A stretch of DNA of 64,000 nt from Evansella sp. AB-P1 (GCF_029688925.1 NZ_JARUKY010000006.1:124001-188000); one strand, 5' to 3'; positions 8,642 through 17,838 are shown, counted from the stretch's first letter. Made by a program: numbers and translations. Notes: generated from the letters alone by a model not told the origin.

Positions 8642-8926
8642 AAATAAATCTATTTTTTTAATTTGAATCAACTTTATAATTCACTATTAAACGTTGTAAC
8701 AGCTTAAGCATATGCTCGTCGTTATAGTAACGCCTTCCACTCCAATCGAAAAATTATGTTCGACATTTTCAACAATCATTCTTTACTTATGAAATTCATT
8801 TATTTGATAAAGAAAAACGATTTTCTCTTCTAAATTTATAATTTTTTCTTTTCCCCCGGAAAACGCTTCCATCCTTATCATATCAAATGTTTTGGATTCC
8901 CGTGGTTTTATCACAAAAAATTAGTG

Positions 8927-8943
8927 TGTCAGATTTTCTAACG
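8927..8943. promoter_or_regulatory. GlnR/TnrA-like box, upstream site of the glnA-like gene
   Basis: TGTCA-N7-TAACG differs from the consensus TGTNA-N7-TNACA in the last base only. Its centre (8935) is about 50 bp upstream of the predicted start point, the usual place for a TnrA activation site. Confidence 0.6.
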
Positions 8944-8950
8944 AATTTCA

Positions 8951-8978
8951 TTACATGAATTCAGAAATGTTTTACTAT
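8951..8978 (+). promoter_or_regulatory. Predicted sigma-A promoter of the glnA-like gene
   Basis: TTACAT, 16 nt, TACTAT. Modest match to consensus, in keeping with a regulated promoter. The predicted start is near 8985, between the two GlnR/TnrA boxes. Confidence 0.45.
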
Positions 8979-8996
8979 TTAAAACATAACAAGTGA

Positions 8997-9013
8997 TGTT
9001 AACTATCATTACA
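8997..9013. promoter_or_regulatory. GlnR/TnrA box, downstream site of the glnA-like gene
   Basis: TGTTA-N7-TTACA is a perfect match to TGTNA-N7-TNACA. It lies about 20 bp after the predicted start point and just before the ribosome site, a position suited to repression. Confidence 0.75.
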
Positions 9014-9033
9014 CGAAAAGGGATGTGTTTATT

Positions 9034-10401
9034 ATGGCAATAGTGACGAATAATACGGTAGAAAACGCAACGAGTGTTGCAGCAATTGAAGAAGTAATAA
9101 AACAAAAGAACGTGGAGCTTCTACACTTACAATTCGTAGACATTGAAGGAATTCTTAAACACGTAACGGTAACATCGGAACAATTAGAATCAGTTGTAGA
9201 AGGTAAAATCATGTTTGATGGATCTTCTATAAAAGGTTTTTCACCAATCAACAAATCAGATTTATATTTACAGCCTGACTTAAGCAGCTTTGCGGTTTTA
9301 CCTTGGTCAGTGGAAGAAGGGTACTCAGAAGCTCGTTTCATATGCAGTGTTAAAAATCCAGACGGAACGGACTTTGAAGGCGATCCTAGAAACGTACTTA
9401 AAAGAACCGTTGAAAGAGCAGCTGACAAGGGATATGCCATCAATGTTGGTCCTGAGCTAGAGTTCTTCTTATTTGAAACAGATGAAACTGGTCGTCCTAC
9501 ACAGGAAACGCAAGATTTCGCAGGTTATTTTGAACCATCTCCACACGATAACGGAGAGAAAGTTCGATTAGAAATTTATCGTGCATTAAAGGCAATGGGC
9601 TTCACTATTGAAGCATCTCACCATGAGGTAGCACGAGGTCAGCACGAAATTAATTTCAAATATGATGATATTTTAACAACTGCCGATAATGCTGTAACGT
9701 ACAAGTGGGTTGTTAAAACGGTAGCGAAAAAATTCGGTTTGCACGCTACGTTTATGCCAAAACCAATTGCTGGTGAGAATGGAAACGGAATGCATACAAA
9801 CATCTCTCTCTATGATTTAAACAAAAAAGAAAATGCCTTTTATGATACAGGGGATAAAAATGGGCTTTCCGCAACAGCATATAGCTTTATCGCTGGTTTA
9901 CTTTCTAATGTTAAACATTTCGTAGCAGTTACTAACCCACTAGTAAACTCCTATAAGCGTTTAGTACCTGGCTATGAAGCTCCATGTTATATTGCATGGT
10001 CTGCATCCAATCGTTCTGCACTCATTCGAATTCCAGCTATGCGTGGACCAGGAACACGTGTTGAAATCCGTTGTCCAGACCCATCTGCTAATCCTTATCT
10101 AGCATTTGCAATCATTGCTTCAGCAGGTTTAGATGGTGTGGAAAAAGAATTAGAAGCACCGGATTCATTTGATGAAGATATTTTCAGTATGACAGCAGAA
10201 GAGTTATTCCTTAAGGAAATTGATAATTTACCAACAAGCTTAGAGTTTGCTGTAGGTGAGTTTGAAGAAGGGGAAATTGGTAGAAAAACTTTTGGTGACC
10301 ACGTATTCGATGAATATGTAGAAGCAAAGAAGGAGGAATTAGACAGCTTCCGTACAACCGTTCATGGTTGGGAGTTAGAAAAATACCACACAAAGTTCTA
10401 A
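9034..10401 (+). CDS. glnA: Type I glutamine synthetase
   Basis: A 455-residue glutamine synthetase, which forms glutamine from glutamate, ammonia and ATP. It has the beta-grasp loop (FDGSSIKGF), metal-binding VGPELEFFLF, the GENGNGMHTNIS ammonia/glutamate site, NSYKRLVPGYEAP with the flap glutamate, and NRSALIRIP. ATG at 9034 is used, 9 nt after AAAGGGATG; a GTG at 9025 sits on that site. Unlike B. subtilis GlnA, the residue aligned with feedback Arg62 is proline (P71), and no glnR precedes it. It is single-gene, with its own terminator and two GlnR/TnrA boxes. It may be a second, nitrogen-controlled synthetase of the cell. Confidence 0.92.
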   Translation: MAIVTNNTVENATSVAAIEEVIKQKNVELLHLQFVDIEGILKHVTVTSEQLESVVEGKIMFDGSSIKGFSPINKSDLYLQPDLSSFAVLPWSVEEGYSEARFICSVKNPDGTDFEGDPRNVLKRTVERAADKGYAINVGPELEFFLFETDETGRPTQETQDFAGYFEPSPHDNGEKVRLEIYRALKAMGFTIEASHHEVARGQHEINFKYDDILTTADNAVTYKWVVKTVAKKFGLHATFMPKPIAGENGNGMHTNISLYDLNKKENAFYDTGDKNGLSATAYSFIAGLLSNVKHFVAVTNPLVNSYKRLVPGYEAPCYIAWSASNRSALIRIPAMRGPGTRVEIRCPDPSANPYLAFAIIASAGLDGVEKELEAPDSFDEDIFSMTAEELFLKEIDNLPTSLEFAVGEFEEGEIGRKTFGDHVFDEYVEAKKEELDSFRTTVHGWELEKYHTKF

Positions 10402-10459
10402 TAGATGAGTATTAATGTTACACATCTTAGCTAATTATGAATATTTCGTCACTCTATAT

Positions 10460-10502
10460 GAAGACACGTAACGATGAACGTTACGCGTCTTCCTTTTTAC
10501 GT
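10460..10502 (+). terminator. Terminator of the glnA-like gene
   Basis: GAAGACaCGTAACG and CGTTACGcGTCTTC form a long stem with a 5-nt loop, followed by CTTTTTACGTTTTT. Confidence 0.85.
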
Positions 10503-10663
10503 TTTTACGATTGTTTACCAATTCTTTATTTAAAATCCGACGAACCTTGTATATGATAGAGAAAAGATACTATCCACAATTCGCCACACTATCAACGTTT
10601 TATAGATCTCTAGATGAACTTCCTTGAATGCGCTTTCAAATTATGTACAAAAAGGAGGAATTA

Positions 10664-11941
10664 ATGATGCACTTGAATACCTGGAAGTTATTCGTAGTAG
10701 CCTTCCTATCACTTTTCATTATCGGCTGCCAAAATCAAGATTATAATGAAGTGAATTATGAAAAAAGTTTGGAAGCTTTTTCACCAGATACATTAGAAGA
10801 GGTTCTTAAGGAGCAAGTCGAAGAAGACTTTACCGCTTCTCGTTCCATGGTTGTAAAATATGATATTGCCTATCATGTCTATTCTAAATATATCGATCCT
10901 GCTACTGGAAATGGTAGCGGTCTGTTTATTTATGTACGCAATTTACAGACAGATGAAAGTGAAATGGTAGAACTAGAACATGTTAGAGACAAGATTATAG
11001 GTATGTTTAGTATTACAAAGCATCCTGCTGATGAAAAGTTATATGTACAATATGTGGATAGAACAGATGAAAACAACAGAAAGGTTTACGTAGATGAGTT
11101 TGATATACAATCTCAGGAGTTTCAGGAACTACTTTCTTTTTCTGATGGGTCATCAGGTGTACTTAACCCCATTTCAACCGTAAACGAAAATAACCATACA
11201 TTAAATGTCTTTATACCCGATCGCGCAAATCAAGCTAGAATTAGATGGTTTGAAATCGATTTAAACAACTACTCATCAGAAAGACTTGACGATATTCCCT
11301 TCCACACAGGAGGAATTCGAACGTATGGATACGCTGCGGATGACGGTATTATGTATCTTCCTGTTGCAGCAACAGGGCAACTTCATTTAGTTACATTAGA
11401 CCTAAATAAAAATGAATTACTATCTACTAACCAAATTGATAAGATTAATCATAGAGAGCCTCCACGGATGACAGATGTTGCATTATATAAAGACGATATA
11501 CTCCTGGTGAAATACTTACGACCAGCTAGATACTCCAATCGTCCAAATACTGGTTTAATTGGAGAACTAGTTGTAAACGTGGTGGACCTGAATGAGAGTA
11601 AAAGCGTTGGTATTCAAGCACTAGCAGGCTTTGACAAAAGTGAAGGAGTTACTCATTATATCGCTTCCGACCAAGTAGATGAGGAGCATTTCGTTTCTGT
11701 CTATACAACAGTGGATGAAGTACATGAATGGCATCTTCATGAACGACATGAAAATTATAATCATACGTACGTTTCCTTATTTAAACTTGGAGAAGGAAAC
11801 AACGTAGAGGAAATTGATAAGGTAGTACTCGATCCCTCTTGGGCGAATAGAGTAACAGTGGAAAATAACCAAATCATTGTCACATATAACGACACATCAG
11901 CTGATCATGGTGCTTGGCTCCAGATTTTTAAAATGAAATAA
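10664..11941 (+). CDS. Predicted lipoprotein of unknown function
   Basis: A 425-residue secreted lipoprotein. ATG at 10664 is chosen because AAGGAGG lies 6 nt before it. The signal peptide (LFVVAFLSLFIIGC) ends in a lipobox with Cys22 as lipidation site. The mature part is rich in strands with repeated patterns of D/N turns (for example RTDENNRKVYVDEF and PDRANQARIRWFEID), which could be a propeller-like fold, but no family was recognised. It is a single gene, convergent with pta across a shared terminator. Confidence 0.75.
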   Translation: MMHLNTWKLFVVAFLSLFIIGCQNQDYNEVNYEKSLEAFSPDTLEEVLKEQVEEDFTASRSMVVKYDIAYHVYSKYIDPATGNGSGLFIYVRNLQTDESEMVELEHVRDKIIGMFSITKHPADEKLYVQYVDRTDENNRKVYVDEFDIQSQEFQELLSFSDGSSGVLNPISTVNENNHTLNVFIPDRANQARIRWFEIDLNNYSSERLDDIPFHTGGIRTYGYAADDGIMYLPVAATGQLHLVTLDLNKNELLSTNQIDKINHREPPRMTDVALYKDDILLVKYLRPARYSNRPNTGLIGELVVNVVDLNESKSVGIQALAGFDKSEGVTHYIASDQVDEEHFVSVYTTVDEVHEWHLHERHENYNHTYVSLFKLGEGNNVEEIDKVVLDPSWANRVTVENNQIIVTYNDTSADHGAWLQIFKMK

Positions 11942-11945
11942 TTAC

Positions 11946-11983
11946 AAAAAGCTCGATCTCAGTACTTTGAGAAACGAGCTTTT
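11946..11983. terminator. Bidirectional terminator between lipoprotein gene and pta
   Basis: AAAAGCTCG and CGAGCTTTT outer arms, with CTCA/TGAG inside; A and T tracts on both sides. Confidence 0.85.
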
Positions 11984-12002
11984 ATTATCACCATTAACTT
12001 AA

Positions 12003-12980
12003 CTATTCCGTTAAACCTTGCATTGCTGTAATTAAAGCAAGCTTGTACACATCTTCCGCGTTACAACCACGTGATAAATCGTTAACTGGTTTATTTAACC
12101 CTTGAAGGATTGGTCCAATTGCTTCGAACTCACCTAAACGTTGAGCAATCTTGTAGCCAATGTTTCCTGCTTCTAGACTTGGAAAAACAAATACGTTTGC
12201 TTCCCCTTTTAATGGAGAATCTGGTGCTTTCTTTTGTGCTACAGATGGAACAAAGGCAGCATCAAATTGGAACTCCCCATCAAGGACCAATTCTGGTGCT
12301 CTTTCTTGTGCTAGCTTTGTTGCCTCTACAACTTTTTCTGTTTCAGGACTCACTGCAGACCCTTTTGTTGAGAAACTTAACATTGCTACCTTTGGATCAA
12401 TATCAAAAACTTGTGCAGTTTTCGCAGCTTCAATTGCAATTTCAGCTAAGTCATTGCTATCTGGTGCAATATTAATAGCGCAATCACCAAAAATGTAACG
12501 TTGGTCACCTTTTACCATAACGAATACACCTGATGTTTTCTTCACGCCTTCTTTTGTCTTAATGATTTGAAGAGCAGGACGAACAGTATCTCCAGTAGAG
12601 TGAGCAGCTCCACTAACAAGACCTGCTGCTTTCCCAGTATGAACTAGCATTGTACCAAAATAGTTTGGTGTCTTAAGAATTTTCTCCGCTTGCTCCTTTG
12701 TTGCTTTTCCTTTACGTCGTTCAACAAAGGATACAACAAGCTCGTCAAACTCAGGATATGTTTCAGGATCAAAAATATCTAAAGCTGAGACATCTAGATT
12801 TAATGTATTAGCTAATCCCTTAATCTCATCAACGTTACCTACAAGGATTGGATTTAAAACCCCTTCCTTTTTTAACCTTACTGTTGCTTCTAATATACGT
12901 TCATCCGTACCTTCTGGAAAAACAATAGATGGATATCCTTGTTTCACCTTATCTGCGATGGCTGTAAACATATTTGACAC
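12003..12980 (-). CDS. pta: Phosphate acetyltransferase
   Basis: A 325-residue Pta, converting acetyl-CoA and phosphate to acetyl phosphate in overflow metabolism. It is near-colinear with B. subtilis Pta (323 residues): FPEGTDERILEA, VSGAAHSTGDTVRPALQ, FGDCAINIAPD, MLSFSTKGSA and NDLSRGCNAEDVY motifs are all present. GTG at 12980 is chosen as start because GGAGGGG lies 7 nt upstream; the ATG three codons on is too far from that site. A possible CcpA site lies upstream. Confidence 0.95.
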   Translation of the reverse strand: MSNMFTAIADKVKQGYPSIVFPEGTDERILEATVRLKKEGVLNPILVGNVDEIKGLANTLNLDVSALDIFDPETYPEFDELVVSFVERRKGKATKEQAEKILKTPNYFGTMLVHTGKAAGLVSGAAHSTGDTVRPALQIIKTKEGVKKTSGVFVMVKGDQRYIFGDCAINIAPDSNDLAEIAIEAAKTAQVFDIDPKVAMLSFSTKGSAVSPETEKVVEATKLAQERAPELVLDGEFQFDAAFVPSVAQKKAPDSPLKGEANVFVFPSLEAGNIGYKIAQRLGEFEAIGPILQGLNKPVNDLSRGCNAEDVYKLALITAMQGLTE

Positions 12981-13094
12981 TTTAAAACCCCTCCTAATAA
13001 TTTCCTCAAAGAATTTTCTACCTCTAAGGATACTCCTTCTAGTACAAAAAATAAATGCTATCATAGTCAAAATCATAAAGTTTAAATTTTCAGA

Positions 13095-13110
13095 ATGATA
13101 ACAATTTCAC
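13095..13110 (-). promoter_or_regulatory. Possible catabolite-response (cre) site for pta
   Basis: Minus-strand GTGAAATTGTTATCAT fits WTGNAANCGNWWNCAW at all but two defined positions. It lies about 68 bp upstream of a weak predicted promoter (TTGACT-N18-TGTACT). B. subtilis pta is activated by CcpA from an upstream cre, which makes the site plausible, but the match is imperfect. Confidence 0.3.
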
Positions 13111-13154
13111 AAACATTTGATGTATAACCATATCGGTAAGATTTAAATTCATTA

Positions 13155-13184
13155 TTGCTTAAAAAACAGCCTTTTTAGTATAAT
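13155..13184 (+). promoter_or_regulatory. Predicted sigma-A promoter of the dienoyl-CoA reductase operon
   Basis: TTGCTT, 18 nt, TATAAT; the -10 is a perfect match. It is overlapped at its downstream edge by the FadR-like operator. Confidence 0.65.
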
Positions 13185-13202
13185 GAATGAATAGTCAGTC
13201 AT
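13183..13202. promoter_or_regulatory. FadR-like operator (fatty-acid degradation repressor)
   Basis: ATGAATGA-ATAG-TCAGTCAT matches the B. subtilis FadR pattern WTGAATGAMTANTCATTCAW at all but one position. It starts within the -10 box and covers the predicted start point of a fatty-acid-oxidation operon, so binding would block transcription until acyl-CoA releases the repressor. Confidence 0.7.
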
Positions 13203-13351
13203 TTTCGTTAAACTTAACTTCATATACTACATTAATTATCCACTTAATAGTTTCTATTACCCATTCATCACAAGATCACACTTCTATTTTTCAAAAATAA
13301 AAATAACTTTCATCATTACTATTTATCATCTTCAATAAAAGGGGGAGAAAG

Positions 13352-15286
13352 ATGGCTAGTGATACATTATTCCAACCGTTCAACATAAATAGTTTAACGT
13401 TGAGAACTAGAGTAATCATGGGGTCCATGCACGTAGGCTTAGAAGGTCTTGAAGATGGAACGAATAAATTAACAGAATTCTATAAACGAAGAGCAAAAAA
13501 TCATGTAGGTCTTATCGTTACTGGTGGTGCTGCTGTTAATAAAGAAGGTAGTGGTGGTTTAGATTTCATGACTATCTATAAGGAATCGGATGTTGATCGG
13601 TGGAAGCCATTGACGAAAGAGATTCATGATGCAGGTGGTGCCATAGCCTTACAACTATTCCATGCTGGCCGTTATGCCTATAAAGCGTTAACTGGTGTAG
13701 ACCCTGTTGCCCCCTCCTCTATCCAATCCCCTATTAACCCTGACAAGCCTGTTGAAATGACACAGGAGGATATTTTTCGTACAATTGTTGATTTTGCCCA
13801 AGGTGCTAGAAGAGCTAAAGAAGCTGGTTTTGATGCCGTAGAAATTATGGGATCGGAAGGTTATCTTATTAATCAATTTACCTCCCCTGTCACAAACAAG
13901 CGGACAGATCCTTGGGGTGGATGCTTTGAAAAAAGGATTGCCTTATCCTTACGCGTTACAAAGGCAGTTCGTCAAGCAGTAGGAAAGGATTTCCCAATTC
14001 TATTTCGTATGTCGGGATTAGATTTAATTGATGGCAGCACTCCGGAAGCTGAAACGCTTCGGTGGGCTAAGGAATTAGAAAAAGCAGGTGCTGATGCTTT
14101 GAATATTGGCATTGGCTGGCATGAATCACGTACTCCTACTATTTCTATGAAAGTTCCAAGAATGAATTTTGTGTATGTAGCTGAAAAAATCAAGGCGGAA
14201 GTAACGATACCTGTCATAGCAAGCAATCGTATTAACGATCCAATTGAAGCTAATAAACTGTTACAGAAGGGAACCGTTGACCTCATTTCTATGGCTAGAC
14301 CCTTCTTAGCTGATCCAGAAATTCTAACTAAATACCGTGAGAATCGTGTCAATGAAATAAATACATGCATTGCTTGTAACCAAGCTTGCCTCGACCATGT
14401 ATTTGAGGGTTTACCTGCAACTTGCCTAGTTAATCCAGAGGCTGGTCGAGAAACGGAATTAATTCTTACACAAACAATGGTACAAAAAAAGGTGCTAGTG
14501 ATTGGGGCTGGTCCAGCTGGATTAGAGGCTAGTCGTGTTGCAGCTGAACGCGGTCACTCTGTCACCCTTGTGGACGGACAATCTGAATTAGGAGGACAAC
14601 TGAATTACGCAAAGAACATTCCTGGAAAAGGGGAATTTCATGAAACGATTCGATATTACAAGGTTCAGTTAAACCGGTTACACGTAGTGGTTCTATTAAA
14701 TAAGGTTATATCTGGTGCTGATGATCCTCTAGTTCAAGATGCAGATGTGATTATTATCGGAACAGGTATCGTCCCAAGAATACCTGACATCGATGGAATT
14801 CACTCTTCATCTATTCTCACTTATCGTCAAGCCTTTGAAAACCCAAGGAAAGTTGGTAAAAATGTCATCATTGTTGGCGGTGGGGGCATCGCCTGTGACC
14901 TAGCATTGTTTTTAAAGGAAAGAGAGTGTGAAACGATCACGATGCTACAGCGTGGGAAAGCCTTTGGGAGGGGGATCGGTAAGACCACTCGTTGGACAAC
15001 GTTATTAGAGCTTCGACAGAAAAAGGTGAAAATGACTGGGGGTATCGAGTCTTATAACAAAATCGAGAATGGTAAAAAGATTTTTTATACTCATCATGGT
15101 GAAGAAAAATCCATAAAAGGCGATACGATTGTCATAGCTGCTGGTCAACTAACAAATGAAGCACTTGCAGAAAAATTTAAAGACATAGGAAAGAAAGTCC
15201 ATATCATTGGAGGAGCACGACACGCTTTAGGATTAGATGCAAAAAAGGCTATATATGATGGCACGATTGTTGGGAGAGAATTATAG
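13352..15286 (+). CDS. 2,4-dienoyl-CoA reductase-type flavin/iron-sulfur oxidoreductase
   Basis: A 644-residue protein with the FadH plan. Residues 1-340 form an old-yellow-enzyme TIM barrel binding FMN. Then a 4Fe-4S cluster loop follows (CIACNQACLD and PATCLVNP: C-x2-C-x3-C-x11-C). Then FAD (VIGAGPAGLEAS) and NAD(P)H (VIIVGGGGIACD) Rossmann parts follow. Such enzymes reduce 2,4-dienoyl-CoA from unsaturated fatty acids; relatives act on other enones. GGGGGAG lies before the ATG. The next gene, a crotonase, follows after 14 nt, and a FadR-like operator precedes the operon, supporting a fatty-acid role. Confidence 0.85.
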   Translation: MASDTLFQPFNINSLTLRTRVIMGSMHVGLEGLEDGTNKLTEFYKRRAKNHVGLIVTGGAAVNKEGSGGLDFMTIYKESDVDRWKPLTKEIHDAGGAIALQLFHAGRYAYKALTGVDPVAPSSIQSPINPDKPVEMTQEDIFRTIVDFAQGARRAKEAGFDAVEIMGSEGYLINQFTSPVTNKRTDPWGGCFEKRIALSLRVTKAVRQAVGKDFPILFRMSGLDLIDGSTPEAETLRWAKELEKAGADALNIGIGWHESRTPTISMKVPRMNFVYVAEKIKAEVTIPVIASNRINDPIEANKLLQKGTVDLISMARPFLADPEILTKYRENRVNEINTCIACNQACLDHVFEGLPATCLVNPEAGRETELILTQTMVQKKVLVIGAGPAGLEASRVAAERGHSVTLVDGQSELGGQLNYAKNIPGKGEFHETIRYYKVQLNRLHVVVLLNKVISGADDPLVQDADVIIIGTGIVPRIPDIDGIHSSSILTYRQAFENPRKVGKNVIIVGGGGIACDLALFLKERECETITMLQRGKAFGRGIGKTTRWTTLLELRQKKVKMTGGIESYNKIENGKKIFYTHHGEEKSIKGDTIVIAAGQLTNEALAEKFKDIGKKVHIIGGARHALGLDAKKAIYDGTIVGREL

Positions 15287-15300
15287 GAAGGAGCTAATTA

Positions 15301-16047
15301 ATGTATAGTAATAAAACGGTATCGTACACTGTGTCAAATGAGGTAGCAACGATAACAATGAATCGGCCCCAAGTGAAGAATGCAATAAATCTTCACATGC
15401 ATGAGGAGCTGTATGCTGCTTTTCATGCTGCCGAACAAGATGATCAAGTGAAGGTGATTGTGTTAACTGGAAAGGATGGAAGCTTTTCTAGTGGTGCAGA
15501 TTTGAAAAGTATTCCCCTTGATCAAATGAGTAGCTTTGATCATGGCACGTATTTAGAACAAACATATAACCCTTTGATCCTACTTATAGATCGTATGGAA
15601 AAACCAACAGTTGCCTATCTTAATGGTACAGCAGTTGGGGCTGGGTTAAGCCTTGCATTAGCTTGTGATTTTCGCGTAGGTGATCCTGATGCGAAGCTAG
15701 CCCTCAGTTTTTTAAAAATAGGATTAATACCTGATGCTGGAGCATCATATTTTTTACCACGCCTAGTTGGTCTAGGGAAAGCCTTAGAACTATCATTAGG
15801 TTCTTCCATAACTGCTGAGGAAGCCCTTCGGATAGGACTAATTAATCAGCTGGGTGACCCTACATCCTTTATTGAGTCGTTAAAAAATGTATCTCAACCT
15901 GCCTATAGCTTAATGAAAAAAAATATGAAAACTGGGTTTCAGCAATCGTTAGAGGATGTTCTCCATATGGAAGTGCTTGGACAACGAGAGTCTGGGAAAT
16001 CACCTCATCACCAACAAGCTATTAGAACGTTCATTAAAGGCCACTAG
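15301..16047 (+). CDS. Crotonase-family enoyl-CoA isomerase/hydratase (PaaG-like)
   Basis: A 248-residue crotonase fold protein with the oxyanion-hole segments SSGADLKSI and AVGAGLSLALACD. Both glutamates of enoyl-CoA hydratase are missing: the Glu144 position is Ser117 and the Glu164 position is Phe/Leu in ALSFLKIG. Instead the GLIPDAG segment carries D145, in the place of the catalytic Asp of PaaG-type isomerases. An isomerase moving double bonds, working with the upstream dienoyl-CoA reductase, fits best. It ends the two-gene operon; no terminator is visible before the 52-bp repeats. Confidence 0.8.
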   Translation: MYSNKTVSYTVSNEVATITMNRPQVKNAINLHMHEELYAAFHAAEQDDQVKVIVLTGKDGSFSSGADLKSIPLDQMSSFDHGTYLEQTYNPLILLIDRMEKPTVAYLNGTAVGAGLSLALACDFRVGDPDAKLALSFLKIGLIPDAGASYFLPRLVGLGKALELSLGSSITAEEALRIGLINQLGDPTSFIESLKNVSQPAYSLMKKNMKTGFQQSLEDVLHMEVLGQRESGKSPHHQQAIRTFIKGH

Positions 16048-16111
16048 TCATTATTGGAAAACGGATGCTGTATTTTCAGGCCTACCCTGAAAATAAGAAA
16101 CGTTTTAGAAG

Positions 16112-16431
16112 CCCGGAAAACAATGAAAAACACAAATGCAGGATGAATCAAGACACTATTCTTCCCGCAAATGGTGGAAAAACACAAATGCAGGATGAAT
16201 CAAGCCATTATTCTTCCCGCAAACGGTGAAAAATCACAAATTCAGGATAAATCAAGCCATTATTCTTCCCGCAAATGATAGTAAATCACAAATGCAGGAT
16301 GAATCAAGCCATTATTCTTCCCGTAAACGGTGAAAAATCACAAATGCAGGATAAATCAAGCCATTATTCTTCCCGCAAACGGTGAAAAATCACAAATGCA
16401 GGATAAATCAAGCCATTATTCTTCCACAAAC
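16112..16431. repeat. Tandem array, six 52-bp units
   Basis: The marker TTCTTCCCGC recurs at 16159, 16211, 16263, 16315, 16367 and (varied) 16419, an exact 52-nt period. Each unit reads CCCGCAAAcggtgaaaaaTC, ACAAATGCAGGAT, AATCAAGCCATTA. It is preceded by a leader (CTACCCTGAAAATAAGAAACG) that recurs at 38.1 and 49.7 kb. No spacers and no open frame of note. Confidence 0.95.
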
Positions 16432-16499
16432 AGCATGATATTGGAATTGGGGGAAGGTAGTATACTTTAGAAAAAACATTTTCATCCCCCATACTGCAA

Positions 16500-16680
16500 G
16501 ACTGCGGTAGGCAAGAAACGTTCTAGAAGCCCGGAAAGCAGTGAAAAATCCAAATGCGGCACTCAAACAGCATTATAGAAGCCCGGAAAGTTGGAAAATC
16601 ATGAAATGCAAAGCCCAAGAAGCATTATAGACGACCGCAAAGAAACAAATTCATGAAATGCAGTAGCCAAGAGGTGACGA
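16500..16680. repeat. Degenerate 52-bp units
   Basis: Two diverged units beginning AAGCCCGGAAAG, each 52 nt long, plus part of a third beginning ACGACCGCAAAG, follow a small hairpin (ACTGCAAGACTGCGGTAGG). They belong to the same family as the array just upstream and the units at 49.85 kb. Confidence 0.75.
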
Positions 16681-16816
16681 TATTCACTATGTAGGCACGG
16701 TGTTTGGTTTTTGAATTTTGAACAAGTATAATGAAAAAAGATAGACGAAATTTATCACATGTAACAATCATCTTATAAAATGAGTGAAACATTTAAATGA
16801 ATGGAGTGACGTATCA

Positions 16817-17560
16817 ATGAGTGAAGCAGCAAAAACTTTAGAGGGCTGGTTTTGTCTCCACGACTTTCGGTCGATGAATTGGGCAGCTTGGAAGCAACTA
16901 GACTCAGAAGAACGAGAAACAATCATGGGTGAATTTCTTGGGTTACTTGAAAAGTGGAATACTACTCAAGAAAAATTTGAAGGGAGCCATGCCCTTTATA
17001 CGATCGTTGGACAGAAAGCTGACTTTATGATTATGCTATTACGCCCAACAATGGATGAATTAAATGAGCTTGAAAATGAATTTAATAAAACTCGTTTCGC
17101 TGAATTTACTATTCCTGCTCATTCCTACGTATCAGTAGTAGAATTAAGTAATTACTTGCCTGCTGATAAGGATCCTGAAACAGACCCTGAAATCCAGGCA
17201 CGCTTAAAACCAATTTTGCCAAAATGGCATTACCTATGTTTTTACCCGATGGACAAGCGTCGTGAAGGTAATGATAACTGGTACATGCTTTCTATGGAAG
17301 AACGTAGAACCATGATGCGAAGTCATGGGATGATCGGACGGGAATACGCAGGTAAGGTTCGTCAAATCATCACTGGATCTGTTGGCTTTGATGACTGGGA
17401 ATGGGGCGTTACTTTATTTGCTCACGATGTTCTTCAATTTAAAAAGCTTGTTTACCAAATGCGCTTTGATGAAGTTAGCGCTCGTTTTGGAGAATTCGGC
17501 TCCTTCTTTGTTGGAACTCTCTTAGATGATTCAAAGGTTAAATCATTTTTATACGTGTAG
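16817..17560 (+). CDS. hemQ: Coproheme decarboxylase HemQ
   Basis: A 247-residue HemQ, the last enzyme of the coproporphyrin-dependent haem pathway: it oxidatively removes two propionate carboxyls of coproheme III with peroxide. The catalytic tyrosine is Y143 with K147 ([16 protein letters not shown]), and the axial histidine is H170 (RSHGMIG). ATG at 16817 is used, 7 nt after GGAGTGA; a GTG 11 codons earlier has no site. It is strongly similar to B. subtilis HemQ (YwfI). It has its own terminator. Confidence 0.95.
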   Translation: MSEAAKTLEGWFCLHDFRSMNWAAWKQLDSEERETIMGEFLGLLEKWNTTQEKFEGSHALYTIVGQKADFMIMLLRPTMDELNELENEFNKTRFAEFTIPAHSYVSVVELSNYLPADKDPETDPEIQARLKPILPKWHYLCFYPMDKRREGNDNWYMLSMEERRTMMRSHGMIGREYAGKVRQIITGSVGFDDWEWGVTLFAHDVLQFKKLVYQMRFDEVSARFGEFGSFFVGTLLDDSKVKSFLYV

Positions 17561-17620
17561 TGTAGTACACACGGAACCCTTCATTGAAGGGATAGGACCC
17601 ATAAATAAAACGGAAGCTCG

Positions 17621-17658
17621 AACAGGTTGATCTTATTAAAAGGATCAACCTGTTTTTT
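17621..17658 (+). terminator. Terminator of hemQ
   Basis: AACAGGTTGATC and GATCAACCTGTT form a perfect 12-bp stem followed by a T run. Confidence 0.85.
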
Positions 17659-17705
17659 ACTATGTTTTTCTTCCATACTTTTATTTATCAATTGTCATAG
17701 GCTCC

Positions 17706-17721
17706 TGTATGTATACATACA
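17706..17721. promoter_or_regulatory. 16-bp perfect palindrome upstream of cwlJ
   Basis: TGTATGTATACATACA is a perfect palindrome about 120 bp before cwlJ. It could be an operator, but no regulator is assigned; a sporulation (sigma-E) promoter could not be placed with confidence. Confidence 0.35.
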
Positions 17722-17838
17722 CATAAAATAGTGATTGCAGCAAATATACTTATGTCATTTATGTAGGCAATATCTGTCAACGTTTAAACTCAAAAAACAA
17801 TCCATTCTTTTTCAATTAACTTTAAAGGGGGTGTTTAA

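Noticed and set aside
8857-8872. cre-like site GGAAAACGCTTCCAT upstream of the glnA-like gene
   Set aside because: Two mismatches at the edge and about 80 bp above the -35 box; no support for CcpA control of this gene.
12110-12498. Two plus-strand frames within pta
   Set aside because: Antisense shadows of a well-conserved gene.
16112-16431. CRISPR array
   Set aside because: Units are directly adjacent with no spacers, and no cas gene is present in the window.
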